Below are positions 7,284 through 15,129 of a stretch of 27,770 nt of DNA, piece after piece. The first letter of the stretch is position 1, and each line of letters starts with the position of its first letter. Made by a program: the position numbers and the translations under genes. Source of the DNA: an uncultured Neisseria sp. (lineage in GTDB: Bacteria; Pseudomonadota; Gammaproteobacteria; Burkholderiales; Neisseriaceae). Where the stretch lies: NCBI GenBank assembly GCA_947097615.1, contig CAMURX010000002.1, positions 1 to 27,770 of the forward strand, read 5' to 3'. The notes beneath the pieces were generated by a model. It did not search any database, was not told the origin of the DNA, and worked only from the letters and a program-made list of their open reading frames with translations.

Positions 7284-8459
7284 ATGACTTGGCAGATTTC
7301 ACGCCGCAGCCTGCTGCGCGGTTCGGCCGCCGCAGCGGGCGCTGGCTTGTTGCAGGCCTGCGCGGGTACGCCTGCGGGGCAGAACGCCGCGCAAATGCGG
7401 CCGCAGCCGCAGCCCAAACCCCGACAACCGAAAACATCAGGAAACAATGTGTTACGCATTATCGCTTCTTCGGGTTTCGCGCCCGAGCCCGCCCGCGCAC
7501 AGGCGGGCATCAACCTGCTGCAATATGCGGGTTTCGCCGTTACCAACCAAGAAGCGGCCTTCCGCCGCTTCCAACGCTTCGCGGGCAGCGACGCCGAACG
7601 CATCGCCGACGTGCAGGACGTGGCGGCAGGCCGCGCGGCCACGCCCAAGGTGCTGATGGGCATGCGCGGCGGCTACGGCGCGCACCGCCTGCTGCCGCAT
7701 ATCGACTTCGCCTCGCTGGGCGCGAGAATGCGCGAACACGGCACGCTGTTTTTCGGTTTCAGCGACGTTTGCGCCCTGCAACTGGCGCTGCTGGCGCAGG
7801 GCGGCTGGCTGAGCTTCGCCGGCCCGATGGTGTACAGCGAGTTCGGCAAACCCGTGCCGAGCAGCTACACAATGGATTCGTTTATCCGCTGCACCACCAA
7901 CCCCGACTACACCGTATCCGTGCCCGCCATGCAGCAGCGCGACCTGCACATAGAAGGCATGCTCTGGGGCGGCAATCTTAGTGTTCTGTCCGCACTGGCC
8001 GGCAGCCCCTATATGCCCGACATCAAAGGCGGCATCCTGTTTATCGAAGACGTGGGCGAGCAGCCCTACCGCATCGAGCGGATGCTGCAAACCCTGCTGC
8101 TGGCGGGCGTTTTGCAAAAACAGCAGGCCGTTGTATTGGGCGATTTCCGCATGGGCTCCATCCGCGACGTGTACGATAGCAGCTACGATTTGAGCGCCGT
8201 CACCGCCGCCGTTTCCCGCGCCGCGAAAATCCCCGTGCTCACCGGTTTTCCCTTCGGCCACATCGCCGACAAAACCACCTTCCCGCTCGGCGCGCACGCC
8301 CAAATCCGCAGCGACGGCAACGGCGGCTACACCGTCGCCTTCTCCGGCTACCCCACGCTGGACAAAAACAGCCTCAGCCTCGACAACCTGATGCCGCAAA
8401 CCGCTTTTGATACCGGTATCACACAAAGCGTTATCGAAGAAAAAGCCGATTCGGAATAG
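7284..8459 (+). CDS. ldcA: LD-carboxypeptidase LdcA, periplasmic/lipoprotein
   Basis: A 391-aa peptidase of family S66 that removes the terminal D-Ala from murein tetrapeptides, shaping released peptidoglycan fragments. Family motifs are clear: RGGYGAHRLLPHID (128-141), nucleophile S160 in FFGFSDV, E255 in FIEDVGE and H326 in GFPFGH, the Ser-Glu-His triad. The N-terminus combines a twin-arginine motif (SRRSLL, 6-11) with a lipobox (LLQAC, C26), so it is probably a lipid-anchored protein outside the cytosol, unlike cytosolic E. coli LdcA. Neisserial LdcA is known to be outside the cytosol. After C26 there is a Pro/Gln-rich linker (about 39-50). AAAGGA is 7 nt before the ATG. A terminator follows at 8483-8513. 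Confidence 0.9.
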   Translation: MTWQISRRSLLRGSAAAAGAGLLQACAGTPAGQNAAQMRPQPQPKPRQPKTSGNNVLRIIASSGFAPEPARAQAGINLLQYAGFAVTNQEAAFRRFQRFAGSDAERIADVQDVAAGRAATPKVLMGMRGGYGAHRLLPHIDFASLGARMREHGTLFFGFSDVCALQLALLAQGGWLSFAGPMVYSEFGKPVPSSYTMDSFIRCTTNPDYTVSVPAMQQRDLHIEGMLWGGNLSVLSALAGSPYMPDIKGGILFIEDVGEQPYRIERMLQTLLLAGVLQKQQAVVLGDFRMGSIRDVYDSSYDLSAVTAAVSRAAKIPVLTGFPFGHIADKTTFPLGAHAQIRSDGNGGYTVAFSGYPTLDKNSLSLDNLMPQTAFDTGITQSVIEEKADSE

Positions 8460-8482
8460 CCTGAGGGCATTGTCCGAACGCC

Positions 8483-8513
8483 AAAGCGGCAGGGAAAACC
8501 CTGCCGCTTTTTT
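8483..8513 (+). terminator. Terminator of ldcA
   Basis: Stem AAAGCGGCAGGG / CCCTGCCGCTTT with a short AAAA loop followed by Ts, 23 bp after the ldcA stop. A single DUS follows at 8515-8526. Confidence 0.9.
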
Positions 8514-8624
8514 AAGGCCGTCTGAAAACAGCCTGTACCGTTTTTCGTCTTCCCGAACAAATCGCCGCAGCAGCGCAAAGTTTCCGCTATACTGCCACCG
8601 TTTCCAACAAAACGGGATAACTCA

Positions 8625-9083
8625 ATGAAACAAATTGCCTTTTTACTCGCCACCACCGCCGCACTCTCCGCCTGCTCGGGCACAAACGGCACATCCCTCA
8701 GCCTCGGCATCGGCGGCTTCGGCCGCCACCTCGGCCTCGGCACATCGGTAAACATCCCCATCGGCGGCAAAACCGCCCTGCCCGACGCGGCCGATGCGGG
8801 AGAAAAAACCGTCGCCCACTTCTCCGCCGACGGCAAACCCGCCGACAGCCCGGTCAAAGGCGGCTACTACCGCCGGCTGATCGGCAAACGCGGCAGCGTC
8901 TATCTGGTGCAGGATTTTTACGCCGAAGACCAAAAACGCACCGACCCGATGGAACTCCCCCGCAGCGCCCTGTTTGACGCCGACGCCCATCCCGACAACG
9001 GCAGCCGCGCCGTCTATGCCCGCAGCGGCGAACTGCTGAACCAACAGGTTTACCGCAACGGCAAAGCCGTCGAAACAAAATAA
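8625..9083 (+). CDS. Small lipoprotein of unknown function
   Basis: A 152-aa protein with a lipoprotein signal peptide: Lys at position 2, hydrophobic core and lipobox LSAC with C17. The mature part starts Ser/Gly-rich (about 18-50, GLGTSVNIPIGG) and is followed by a mixed alpha/beta-looking region with repeated aromatic and Tyr residues (KGGYYRRLIGKRGSVYLVQDFY) and a C-terminal VYRNGKAVETK that resembles a single MORN-like or strand turn. I do not recognise a defined family. It is monocistronic: a terminator lies on each side. Signal type is clear, function is not. Confidence 0.8.
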   Translation: MKQIAFLLATTAALSACSGTNGTSLSLGIGGFGRHLGLGTSVNIPIGGKTALPDAADAGEKTVAHFSADGKPADSPVKGGYYRRLIGKRGSVYLVQDFYAEDQKRTDPMELPRSALFDADAHPDNGSRAVYARSGELLNQQVYRNGKAVETK

Positions 9084-9106
9084 GCCGCCGCATTTGCGGC
9101 AGACGC

Positions 9107-9138
9107 AAAACAGCCCGACTGAAAAGTCGGGCTGTTTT
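9107..9138 (+). terminator. Terminator of the lipoprotein gene
   Basis: AAAACAGCCCGACT pairs with AGTCGGGCTGTTTT around a GAAA loop: a 14-bp perfect stem ending in Ts, 23 bp after the stop. It is the last clearly chromosomal feature before the prophage. Confidence 0.93.
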
Positions 9139-9302
9139 AGTTTTGGTGCCGGCGGCAAGCACAAAAAAATAAAATCTGATTACTGTATATTGCGTAATAT
9201 TGCGTACAAAATCAAATATTAAAATCCAAGATAGCGAACCGTTGCGAACTATTGGAGCATTTGGCGTTATACTCGTTGCACCAAATTTGCACCCAAAAAA
9301 AC
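9139..9302. other. Likely prophage left junction and integrase promoter
   Basis: AT-rich segment between the last host terminator and the integrase, with a short tandem ATATTGCGTA motif near 9187-9205 and TTATACT at 9267-9273 as a possible -10 for the integrase. The attachment site probably lies here because integrases usually adjoin it, but its core cannot be fixed without the other end of the prophage. Confidence 0.35.
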
Positions 9303-10292
9303 ATGGCAACAATTACCCAACGTAACGGCAAATACCGCGCCCAAGTCCGCCTGCGTGGCATTTCCAAATCGGCCACATTCGAGCGGTACGCCGATGCGAA
9401 AGCATGGGCGGCGCGGACGGAGACTTTGATACTTGACGGCATCCAGGGTAACGCCGACCGCAACACCTATTTCGCCGACATTTTACAGCGTTATTTGGAC
9501 AACGTAACCCCGACGCGGCGCGGGGAAAAATTCGAGAGCCTGCGCATTCGGGCGTTTCTGCGCGACCCGTTGGCCGAAATCCGCCTTGACGAGTTGAGGC
9601 CGCAGCATTTCGCCGACTGGCGCGACAGGCGGCTGCAACAGGTATCTGCTGGCAGCGTGTTGCGAGAGATCGGCATATTGTCCGCCGTCTGCACCCAAGC
9701 CGTGAAGGAATGGGGGCTGCTGCGGGAAAATCCTCTGTCCAAAATCAGCAAGCCTAAAGAACCGAAAGCCCGCACGCGCAGGCCGTCTGAAAGCGAAATC
9801 GAAGCCATTTGTGCCGCCCTGCTCTACTCCCCCGATTCCAAGCCCGAACTGGCCTACCAGCGGGCGGCAGCGGCGTTTCTGTTTGCTGTCGAAACCGCCA
9901 TGCGTGCGGGCGAAATCTGCGGTCTGAAATGGCAGGACATTGATTTCACGCGCCGCCTTGCCCATTTGGAAGAAACGAAAAACGGCCATAGCCGCGACGT
10001 GCCGCTGTCCCGCCGCGCCTTGTCCATATTGGAGCAGTTGCGCGGGACGGACGATGTGCGCGTCTTCGCTTTGGATGTCGGCACGCTGGACGTGATGTTC
10101 CGCCGCGCCCGCGACAACTGCGGCATCACCGATCTGCATTTTCACGACAGCCGCCGCGAAGCACTGACGCGGATGGCGAAAAAAGTACCAGTGGAAACGC
10201 TGGCGAAAATCAGCGGCCACCGCGACCTACGGATACTGCTCAACGTCTATTACAATCCCGACATGGCTGAAGTGGCTGATTTGCTGGATTGA
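9303..10292 (+). CDS. int: Tyrosine site-specific integrase of the prophage
   Basis: A 329-aa phage recombinase that integrates and excises the element. It has an N-terminal arm-binding-like domain (1-60, opening MATITQRNGKYRAQVRLRG as many phage integrases do), a core-binding domain (about 60-150) and a catalytic domain (160-329). Catalytic residues visible are R201 (TAMRAGEICGL), probable K227, H281 and R284 (FHDSRREALT), H306 (SGHRDLR) and the nucleophile Y316 or Y317. An upstream in-frame TTG at 9252 is possible, but the ATG at 9303 gives the usual family N-terminus. A DUS at 9780-9791 is part of the coding sequence and encodes RPSE in the linker between domains. It converges with the lysis genes. 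Confidence 0.92.
   Translation: MATITQRNGKYRAQVRLRGISKSATFERYADAKAWAARTETLILDGIQGNADRNTYFADILQRYLDNVTPTRRGEKFESLRIRAFLRDPLAEIRLDELRPQHFADWRDRRLQQVSAGSVLREIGILSAVCTQAVKEWGLLRENPLSKISKPKEPKARTRRPSESEIEAICAALLYSPDSKPELAYQRAAAAFLFAVETAMRAGEICGLKWQDIDFTRRLAHLEETKNGHSRDVPLSRRALSILEQLRGTDDVRVFALDVGTLDVMFRRARDNCGITDLHFHDSRREALTRMAKKVPVETLAKISGHRDLRILLNVYYNPDMAEVADLLD
9780..9791 (+). repeat. DUS inside the integrase gene
   Basis: Exact AGGCCGTCTGAA, translated as part of RRPSES at residues 159-164, in the linker before the catalytic domain where such an insertion would be tolerated. Confidence 0.9.
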
Positions 10293-10310
10293 TCAGCTTG
10301 AAAACAAAAA

Positions 10311-10350
10311 AAGCCCCCGAAACGTCTGTAATCAACGTTTCGGGGGTTTT
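10311..10350. terminator. Bidirectional terminator between integrase and lysis genes
   Basis: CCCCCGAAACGT pairs with ACGTTTCGGGGG around a short loop, with an A run on the left and a T run on the right, so it can stop both the plus-strand integrase and the minus-strand spanin transcripts. Confidence 0.92.
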
Positions 10351-10352
10351 GC

Positions 10353-10850
10353 TTATTGTGGCTCGGACGCCACTACTGCGCCGTAGGCCTGCCACTCGGC
10401 AAGGTCGTTGCGTTGCCGGTCTGTGGTTTCAGCCAGTTCTGCATATCTTGCTGCGCTCTCTGCGAATAGCTGCCAGCCTCGGGCAGCGTCTTCATCAGGT
10501 GAGCAGGCGGGAGAGGAGGCTGCGGGCAGGCGGCGGGAATGTATGTCGGCGTGGCGGCGCAGGCGGTCAAGCTCACGGCGCATATCAGTGGCAACAGTTT
10601 GGGCATGGTTTCGTTCCTTTTCGATTGCGGCCTGCGCGGCGTGAAGTTTCTGCCGTGCCTGCCGTTCTTGGTTGAGGGTGTTTTCGTTTTGGGTTTGCGC
10701 CGCCTTTGCCAGCGTCAGGCTGATTTTGGCCGCTTCGTCCGCCCTGCCCTTTCGGTATTGCAGGGTGCGGTCGGCCTGCCATGCGGCAATGAGGGCAAGC
10801 AGCAGGGCGGCGGCAAGGGCGGGTTTCCAGTGTTTCACAAGCCAAATCAT
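10353..10850 (-). CDS. Rz: Rz-like inner-membrane spanin
   Basis: A 165-aa i-spanin needed for the last step of lysis, fusing inner and outer membranes with Rz1. One N-terminal membrane segment (about 10-25, ALAAALLLALIAAW) is followed by a long charged, Ala/Gln-rich coiled-coil-like periplasmic region (about 30-105). The start at 10850 makes an ATGA overlap with the endolysin stop and has GGAGG upstream; the frame is open further but that would run into the endolysin. The Rz1 gene is wholly contained inside it in another frame. Identification rests on architecture and position more than on sequence likeness. Confidence 0.85.
   Translation of the reverse strand: MIWLVKHWKPALAAALLLALIAAWQADRTLQYRKGRADEAAKISLTLAKAAQTQNENTLNQERQARQKLHAAQAAIEKERNHAQTVATDMRRELDRLRRHADIHSRRLPAASSPACSPDEDAARGWQLFAESAARYAELAETTDRQRNDLAEWQAYGAVVASEPQ
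10373..10606 (-). CDS. Rz1: Rz1-like outer-membrane spanin lipoprotein, nested in Rz
   Basis: A 77-aa o-spanin with a lipoprotein signal (lipobox LTAC, C16) and a Pro-rich start of the mature chain (PTYIPAACPQPPLPPAH), both typical of Rz1. It is read in a different frame entirely within the Rz gene, the embedded arrangement known from lambda-type spanin pairs. It would pair with Rz across the periplasm to disrupt the outer membrane after the endolysin has cut the wall. Confidence 0.88.
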   Translation of the reverse strand: MPKLLPLICAVSLTACAATPTYIPAACPQPPLPPAHLMKTLPEAGSYSQRAQQDMQNWLKPQTGNATTLPSGRPTAQ

Positions 10851-11356
10851 CGGTTCGCCTCCATGCACTTGTTGTGACGCTCCAACTGCCGCGTCCACAC
10901 GCCCCAGCAGCCGTTTTGCCGCACGCTGCAATCGCGCCCTTTGGTGTAGCGGTATTTGAGCAGGGCGCGGCAGGCTTCCGTATGATTGCCTGCGAGGAGG
11001 TGGCGGCGGACGGAGGACTTGGCGAAGGTGTCGGCGCCGTATTGGTACACAAAGTCGGCGTAGACGTCATATTCCGCCTGCGACAGCTTTACGCCGGGCA
11101 ACAGGGCTTTCAGACGGCCTTCGTCTTTGGCGACGTGGGCGCGGGCGATGTCGACGGCCTGCGCCTGCGTCACGGGCGGGTCGGTCATTTTCACGCGGCG
11201 GCCGTCGGGGTAGACGGTGCTGCCGATGCCGATAGTGGGCACGCCGCCCGAATCGGGGTAGGGTTGGGCGCGGTAGCCTTCGTGTTTGATAAGCGCGGCA
11301 AAAAACGCCGCCGACACGGTCAGCACGCCCAAACCGTATTTAGTCTTGTTGTCCAT
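10847..11356 (-). CDS. SAR-type endolysin (GH24 lysozyme)
   Basis: A 169-aa phage lysozyme that cuts the glycan strands of peptidoglycan. The T4-type catalytic triad has exact spacing: E26 (HEGYR), eight residues, D35 (YPDSG), five residues, T41 (PTIGIG). The N-terminus (about 8-24) is a weakly hydrophobic Gly/Ala/Ser-containing segment without a signal-peptidase site, as in signal-anchor-release endolysins of the P21 type, which are exported by Sec and activated when they leave the membrane. C-terminal cysteines (in GRDCSVRQNGCWG and NKCMEAN) may form disulfides. The gene overlaps the holin by 17 nt and the Rz start by 4 nt. GAGGGGAG precedes the ATG. One DUS lies inside (11109-11120). Confidence 0.92.
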   Translation of the reverse strand: MDNKTKYGLGVLTVSAAFFAALIKHEGYRAQPYPDSGGVPTIGIGSTVYPDGRRVKMTDPPVTQAQAVDIARAHVAKDEGRLKALLPGVKLSQAEYDVYADFVYQYGADTFAKSSVRRHLLAGNHTEACRALLKYRYTKGRDCSVRQNGCWGVWTRQLERHNKCMEANR

Positions 11357-11597
11357 GGCACTCCCCTCTTGTTTTCTTCAACTCCAATTCGCGCTTCTGC
11401 ACTTCGAGGTCGTGGATTTTCTTCTCCCGCTCGTTGCGCTGGCGGCTGTAATACCAGTTCATCAAAAAGCCGCCGATGGCGACTAGCGCGCCGACCACGG
11501 TCAGCAGGTCTATCGATTTGACCGCGCCGACGACGCTGCCGATGGCGCCCGTCCAAGTGATGCCTTGCCCGATTTCGGGCAGATTGCTCGGTTTCAT
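11340..11597 (-). CDS. HP1-family-like holin
   Basis: An 85-aa membrane protein: short N-terminal segment with a mildly hydrophobic stretch (about 14-25), a clear membrane span (about 31-50, LLTVVGALVAIGGFLMNWYY) and a highly charged C-terminal tail (SRQRNEREKKIHDLEVQ). This layout, with NWYY before a basic tail, resembles HP1-type holins, and its place directly before the endolysin supports a lysis-timing or, with a SAR endolysin, pinholin-like role. AAAGGA lies 7 nt before the ATG and a DUS sits just upstream (11612-11623). Confidence 0.82.
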   Translation of the reverse strand: MKPSNLPEIGQGITWTGAIGSVVGAVKSIDLLTVVGALVAIGGFLMNWYYSRQRNEREKKIHDLEVQKRELELKKTRGECHGQQD

Positions 11598-11623
11598 GTG
11601 TTTTCCTTTTTTTCAGACGGCCT

Positions 11624-11746
11624 CTACCGCAGCAAAATTTCCAGCAGGCCGAAGCCTTTGTACACGGCGATAATCAGGCAGATGCCGCCGACCAGATGCC
11701 AAAAGGTGCGGCGGATTTCGCGCCCTTGGTAATTCAATGCGTCCAT
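11624..11746 (-). CDS. Small single-span membrane protein of the lysis cassette
   Basis: A 40-aa protein with a short polar start (MDALNYQGREIRR) and one strong hydrophobic segment (about 15-38). AGGG lies about 9 nt before the ATG at 11746; an in-frame ATG farther upstream (near 11791) would add about 15 residues. No family is recognised. Its position first in the lysis cassette suggests a second holin or a holin antagonist, but this is a guess from location. Confidence 0.5.
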   Translation of the reverse strand: MDALNYQGREIRRTFWHLVGGICLIIAVYKGFGLLEILLR

Positions 11747-11816
11747 TAAAAATATCCCTAGAAATTTCAAGGTAAACCGTTTATCATTCATTCGTTGTTT
11801 AGTCTTTCCGCACAAA

Positions 11817-11862
11817 GATTAAATACAGAAAGCCCGACAGGATTCGCCCCCTGCGGGCTTTC
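11817..11862 (-). terminator. Hairpin element copy 1, between tail and lysis genes
   Basis: GAAAGCCCG (11828-11836) pairs with CGGGCTTTC (11854-11862). It lies 18 bp past the nozzle gene stop and 71 bp before the small membrane gene. The side toward the lysis genes carries GATTAAATACAGAAAG, identical to the same side of a second element at 17029-17075. Confidence 0.75.
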
Positions 11863-11879
11863 GCCTTTTCAGACGTCCT

Positions 11880-13916
11880 CTACGACACCGCCACTTCCGC
11901 CGCCACGGAAAGCAGCGTCAGCGGTAGCGGATGGATTTGGCGGACAAACAGTTGCGCGTCTTCGCTCCACTGGCCGCGCAGGGTGATTTCTACCGCTTCG
12001 CTTTTCAGACGCGGCGGACTGCCCAGCGGCTCGACCGTGCGCTGCTTGTATTCGGTCAGCTCCGTCTGCGCCTGCCCCGCCCAGATGCCGCCTGAGCGGT
12101 AGACGCGCAGCCATACTTTGTTGATGTTTTTCTGCCGCCCCTGCGCGTAGGCATTGTCCAGCGGCACGGCCAGCGGCAGCGTCTGCATATCCGCTGCAAT
12201 CGGCAGGCCAACATGGATTTTCGCGGCGGAAAAGGGCAGAGTTATCCGCCCCTCCGTTACCATCTGCGGCGGCATTACCGCGCCGTCGGCAAGAATGTGG
12301 ACGAGTTTGCCTTCGATGTGTTCCAGCCCGCTTACGGTATCGGCGGGTGCGCCGTTGTAAGAGAGGCCGCAGTCCACGAAAAACGCGTCTTCCGGCGCGT
12401 CAAAACGGCGGGCAGCCATACGCTCGATATAGCGCACCGTCCTGCCGCCGATCTGCCGCCTCACCGCGCAATAGAGGATATCGTCCGCTCCTTCCGACAC
12501 GCAGGCGCAGCTTTCAAATGCGCCGTCGGTATCGTGCCGGTGCCACGCGCCGATTTGCTGCTCGGGCAGGTAGGTGCAGCCCAAAAGCGAACCGTCCGAT
12601 GACACCGCCCACACCACCGGATAGGGTGCTTTGGCCTGCGCCAAATCGCGGATTTCCCGCCCGTCAAACAGATGGGCGCAGCGCAGCGACAAATCGCCGG
12701 TGATGTAGCCGCCCGCCTGCCAGTTGTAGGCCAGCTCGCGCACATGGCCGCCGCGTGCCGCCGCGTAAACCAGCGAATTGTTAACGATTACCGGCTGCAC
12801 CTGCGACGCGCCCACATACGACTGCGGCGACACCGACACGCTATCCGGCGTGAGTGCGTCGCTGTTGAGGGTGTTCACATTCCACTCCGCCCCGCCCGAA
12901 AGTAGCACCAGCTTGGAAAGCGGCACAATGTGCGACACCATCCCAGCCTCCCGCGCCGCGATGCGGAACAGGATGCGGTCGTCGGCGCGGCTGGGAATGC
13001 TGTACGACATATTGCTTTCCGTGCCGCTTTTGCTCATCCACACATGCAAAGGCTTGGACACCGTTCCGGCAAAGACGCGCCGCTGCTGGAAGTAGGACAC
13101 GGCGGCCGGATAGTCGTCCGCCTGCGCAAACAGTTTGTCGTAAACCGGCGGCGTGGAGGCTAAATCCGGCGCGATGTTGTCGTCGGTGAGGCTTGTGTCC
13201 TCCGTTTGGCCGATGTAGCCGAACAGCCCGCCCGATTTTTTGTACACCTTGTACCGCTTCGCCCCCGCAACCTTGTCCCAAGAGAGCACATTGCGGTTGC
13301 CCGTGGTGTAGAGGTTGTTGGTCAGCTTCACCGCCTCCGAAGCGCGGCTTTCGTCGTTGCCGTCAATCGACGTAACCACATACTGCGTTTCAATGCCCCC
13401 GCCGCCGTGCGCCTGCCCCTTCACGTTCGCGGGCGGCGCAAGCGTCGGCTCGAAGGCGATTTCCTGCAAACGCCAGTCCGCCGCCCCGTAGCGGCGCAGC
13501 TCGCGCGGCGCATACTGCGGATGCACCAGCGTCATCACGTCTGCCGACTGCACATAGTGCACGTCAAACAGATGCGCCCCCTCATACGGCGTGGCGATTT
13601 CATACACGTCCCCCGACCCGTCCAGCACCGTGCCACCCTGCGAATGGAAGCGGCAGTATTTGTGGCCGAACTCAATCACCAGCGTCTGCGTCGGCGAATA
13701 GGCAAAGGCAATCAGCCGCACCGCCTTGTCGGCATACTTGGCCGCCCGCACAAAGGCAAAGCCCGCGCGGTTTTCCAGCGAACCCTGCGGGCGCACCATA
13801 AAATTGCGTACTATCGCCGCGCCGTTCTGATAGCCCGCATCCTCAATCCTGCCGAACATCTCCGGCGACACCTCGCCGCCGGAGAACGACTGCTTCAACA
13901 CCCTGATATTGGCCAT
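11880..13916 (-). CDS. Phage tail nozzle protein (T7 gp12-like)
   Basis: A 678-aa structural protein. The N-terminus (MANIRVLKQSFSGGEVSPEMFGRIEDAGYQ...) with the pattern SGGE.SP...GR.D...Y..G......NF...PQG....R.G..F is typical of the tail tubular protein B/nozzle family of podoviruses, which forms the tip of the short tail that contacts the cell surface. The middle is beta-rich, with a fibronectin-like stretch near 175-255 (DGNDESRASEAVKLTNN). The ATG at 13916 is chosen for AAGGGGG upstream and the family start; it overlaps the adaptor gene by 22 nt, suggesting coupled translation. The frame extends upstream without a good start. Confidence 0.87.
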   Translation of the reverse strand: MANIRVLKQSFSGGEVSPEMFGRIEDAGYQNGAAIVRNFMVRPQGSLENRAGFAFVRAAKYADKAVRLIAFAYSPTQTLVIEFGHKYCRFHSQGGTVLDGSGDVYEIATPYEGAHLFDVHYVQSADVMTLVHPQYAPRELRRYGAADWRLQEIAFEPTLAPPANVKGQAHGGGGIETQYVVTSIDGNDESRASEAVKLTNNLYTTGNRNVLSWDKVAGAKRYKVYKKSGGLFGYIGQTEDTSLTDDNIAPDLASTPPVYDKLFAQADDYPAAVSYFQQRRVFAGTVSKPLHVWMSKSGTESNMSYSIPSRADDRILFRIAAREAGMVSHIVPLSKLVLLSGGAEWNVNTLNSDALTPDSVSVSPQSYVGASQVQPVIVNNSLVYAAARGGHVRELAYNWQAGGYITGDLSLRCAHLFDGREIRDLAQAKAPYPVVWAVSSDGSLLGCTYLPEQQIGAWHRHDTDGAFESCACVSEGADDILYCAVRRQIGGRTVRYIERMAARRFDAPEDAFFVDCGLSYNGAPADTVSGLEHIEGKLVHILADGAVMPPQMVTEGRITLPFSAAKIHVGLPIAADMQTLPLAVPLDNAYAQGRQKNINKVWLRVYRSGGIWAGQAQTELTEYKQRTVEPLGSPPRLKSEAVEITLRGQWSEDAQLFVRQIHPLPLTLLSVAAEVAVS

Positions 13917-14479
13917 CCCTGCCCCCTTGCCCGTATCCACAGCGCAACATGGCGCGGCCGCTCGGCATACTGCTCCCCGTCGGCATTCTTCGCCTGCGCC
14001 AAAACCTGCGCCGCCTGCTGGGCGCACACCGCGCCCATCTGTATCCCCGCCTCGGCTTTAAGCACCGCCCCCGCCATCATCGACGCAAGCTGCCAGCCAA
14101 GGGCCGACACAAACAAAGGCGGGAAACGCGTCGCGTCCTTAATCCGCGCCGTGTAGCGGATTTCCTGTATTTCAAAGTCCGCAACCAGCACCACATGGCC
14201 GTCCGCATTTTCCACATGCCAGCCCTCCGCCCTACCCGTATCGTTCACGCACAAACAGTCGTCCGGCAGCAGATAGCCCGCCGCCAGCCGCGCCGGACGC
14301 ACCCGCCGCTGCGCGAAGCCCCACGGATGCTGCGCAAGCAGCGTGTCCCGCGCCATCGGGTAAAACATCGCGCAATGCTCGGCCTGCGCACTGCCCTCGG
14401 GCGGGTCTATCGACACCACCGTCGCCGCATCGCCCAGCCGTGCCAGCGCGAGATTGCAAATTTCCACTTCCGAAGCCAT
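13895..14479 (-). CDS. Phage tail adaptor protein (T7 gp11-like)
   Basis: A 194-aa head-to-tail adaptor. The opening MASEVEICNLALARLGDAATVVSIDPPEGS and the following C..FYP..RD..L..HPW.FA..R are hallmarks of the tail tubular protein A/adaptor family, which forms a 12-fold ring under the portal and carries the nozzle. AGGAGG lies 5 nt before the ATG at 14479. It is directly upstream of and overlaps the nozzle gene, as in T7-like and BPP-1-like phages. Confidence 0.9.
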   Translation of the reverse strand: MASEVEICNLALARLGDAATVVSIDPPEGSAQAEHCAMFYPMARDTLLAQHPWGFAQRRVRPARLAAGYLLPDDCLCVNDTGRAEGWHVENADGHVVLVADFEIQEIRYTARIKDATRFPPLFVSALGWQLASMMAGAVLKAEAGIQMGAVCAQQAAQVLAQAKNADGEQYAERPRHVALWIRARGQGWPISGC

Positions 14480-14531
14480 CGCTCCTCCTGTAAAAAAACG
14501 GCCTACGGTTTCCCACAGGCCGTCTGAAAAC

Positions 14532-14690
14532 CTACTTTTTACGTCTGCTGGATTCAGGCTGTTCCGCTTCCGGTTCAGGCTGTTCCAGAGGCACAAACCA
14601 AGATGCCGTCAAACCGTCCTCCGCCTCAAACACGTCGCCCGCCATGCGGTAGCCGCCGCAGTATCCGGCTTTTGTCGCTTTTACCTTCAT
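14532..14690 (-). CDS. Small phage protein coupled to the cement gene
   Basis: A 52-aa reading frame beginning MKVKATKAGYCGGYRMAGDVFEAED and ending in a Pro/Glu-rich then basic tail (SSRRKK). Its ATG overlaps the cement stop codon as ATGA and GGAG lies 7 nt upstream, good evidence that it is translated. The N-terminal 30 residues look like a small beta domain (A..GYY.G.....GD.F) seen in small head-region proteins of several phages. Exact role unknown; a head-tail connection or head decoration role is possible. Confidence 0.65.
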   Translation of the reverse strand: MKVKATKAGYCGGYRMAGDVFEAEDGLTASWFVPLEQPEPEAEQPESSRRKK

Positions 14691-15118
14691 TTGCGGCTCC
14701 CATATACATTCGGGCTTTCGGGTGCCGGATTGTTCATCTGGATGCCGCTGGCAATCACCACATCAACCTTGCCCGCCGTGGCCGTGCCCTGCACGGTGAA
14801 ATAGCCGCGCAGATAGCGTTTGTGCGCCACGGGCAGCGGCAGCACATACTGCGCCCCCGCCGTCAGATCCGCCGCTTTCAGATTCAAGCCCGAGAGCACA
14901 TCGGCAAAATCCGTCGCCTCCTTGTCCGAATCCTGCAAGGAAAAGCGCAGCGAAGTTAGACCGGCGAAAGCCACAGGCACGGTCAGCACCGCATAAAGCG
15001 GGCTATGCCCCATGCCGAGGTTCGGCGTTTTCTGGCCGAAGTCTATGGTATTGGCCGTGGCCGCCGAAGCCGTAACCGCCTGGCCGGCGGCCAGTTGCAA
15101 AGTAGAATCCAAAATCAT
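14687..15118 (-). CDS. Capsid cement protein (Bbp16-like)
   Basis: A 143-aa beta-rich protein resembling the Bbp16 family, the cement protein that stabilises the BPP-1 capsid. It opens MILDSTLQLAAGQAVTASAATAN and has the typical D.G...P..G.G..LY..V.V central pattern and LRGYF..QGTAT.GK.D near the end. AAGGAGG precedes the ATG at 15118. It lies directly downstream of the major capsid gene, as in BPP-1. Confidence 0.85.
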   Translation of the reverse strand: MILDSTLQLAAGQAVTASAATANTIDFGQKTPNLGMGHSPLYAVLTVPVAFAGLTSLRFSLQDSDKEATDFADVLSGLNLKAADLTAGAQYVLPLPVAHKRYLRGYFTVQGTATAGKVDVVIASGIQMNNPAPESPNVYGSRK

Positions 15119-15129
15119 CTCGCGCCTCC

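Noticed and set aside
7452..8426. Minus-strand frame (324 aa) opposite ldcA
   Set aside because: Antisense of an unmistakable LdcA with complete catalytic motifs.
9139..9302. A defined attL core
   Set aside because: Short ATATTGCGTA repeats are suggestive, but without the other prophage end no duplicated core can be shown.
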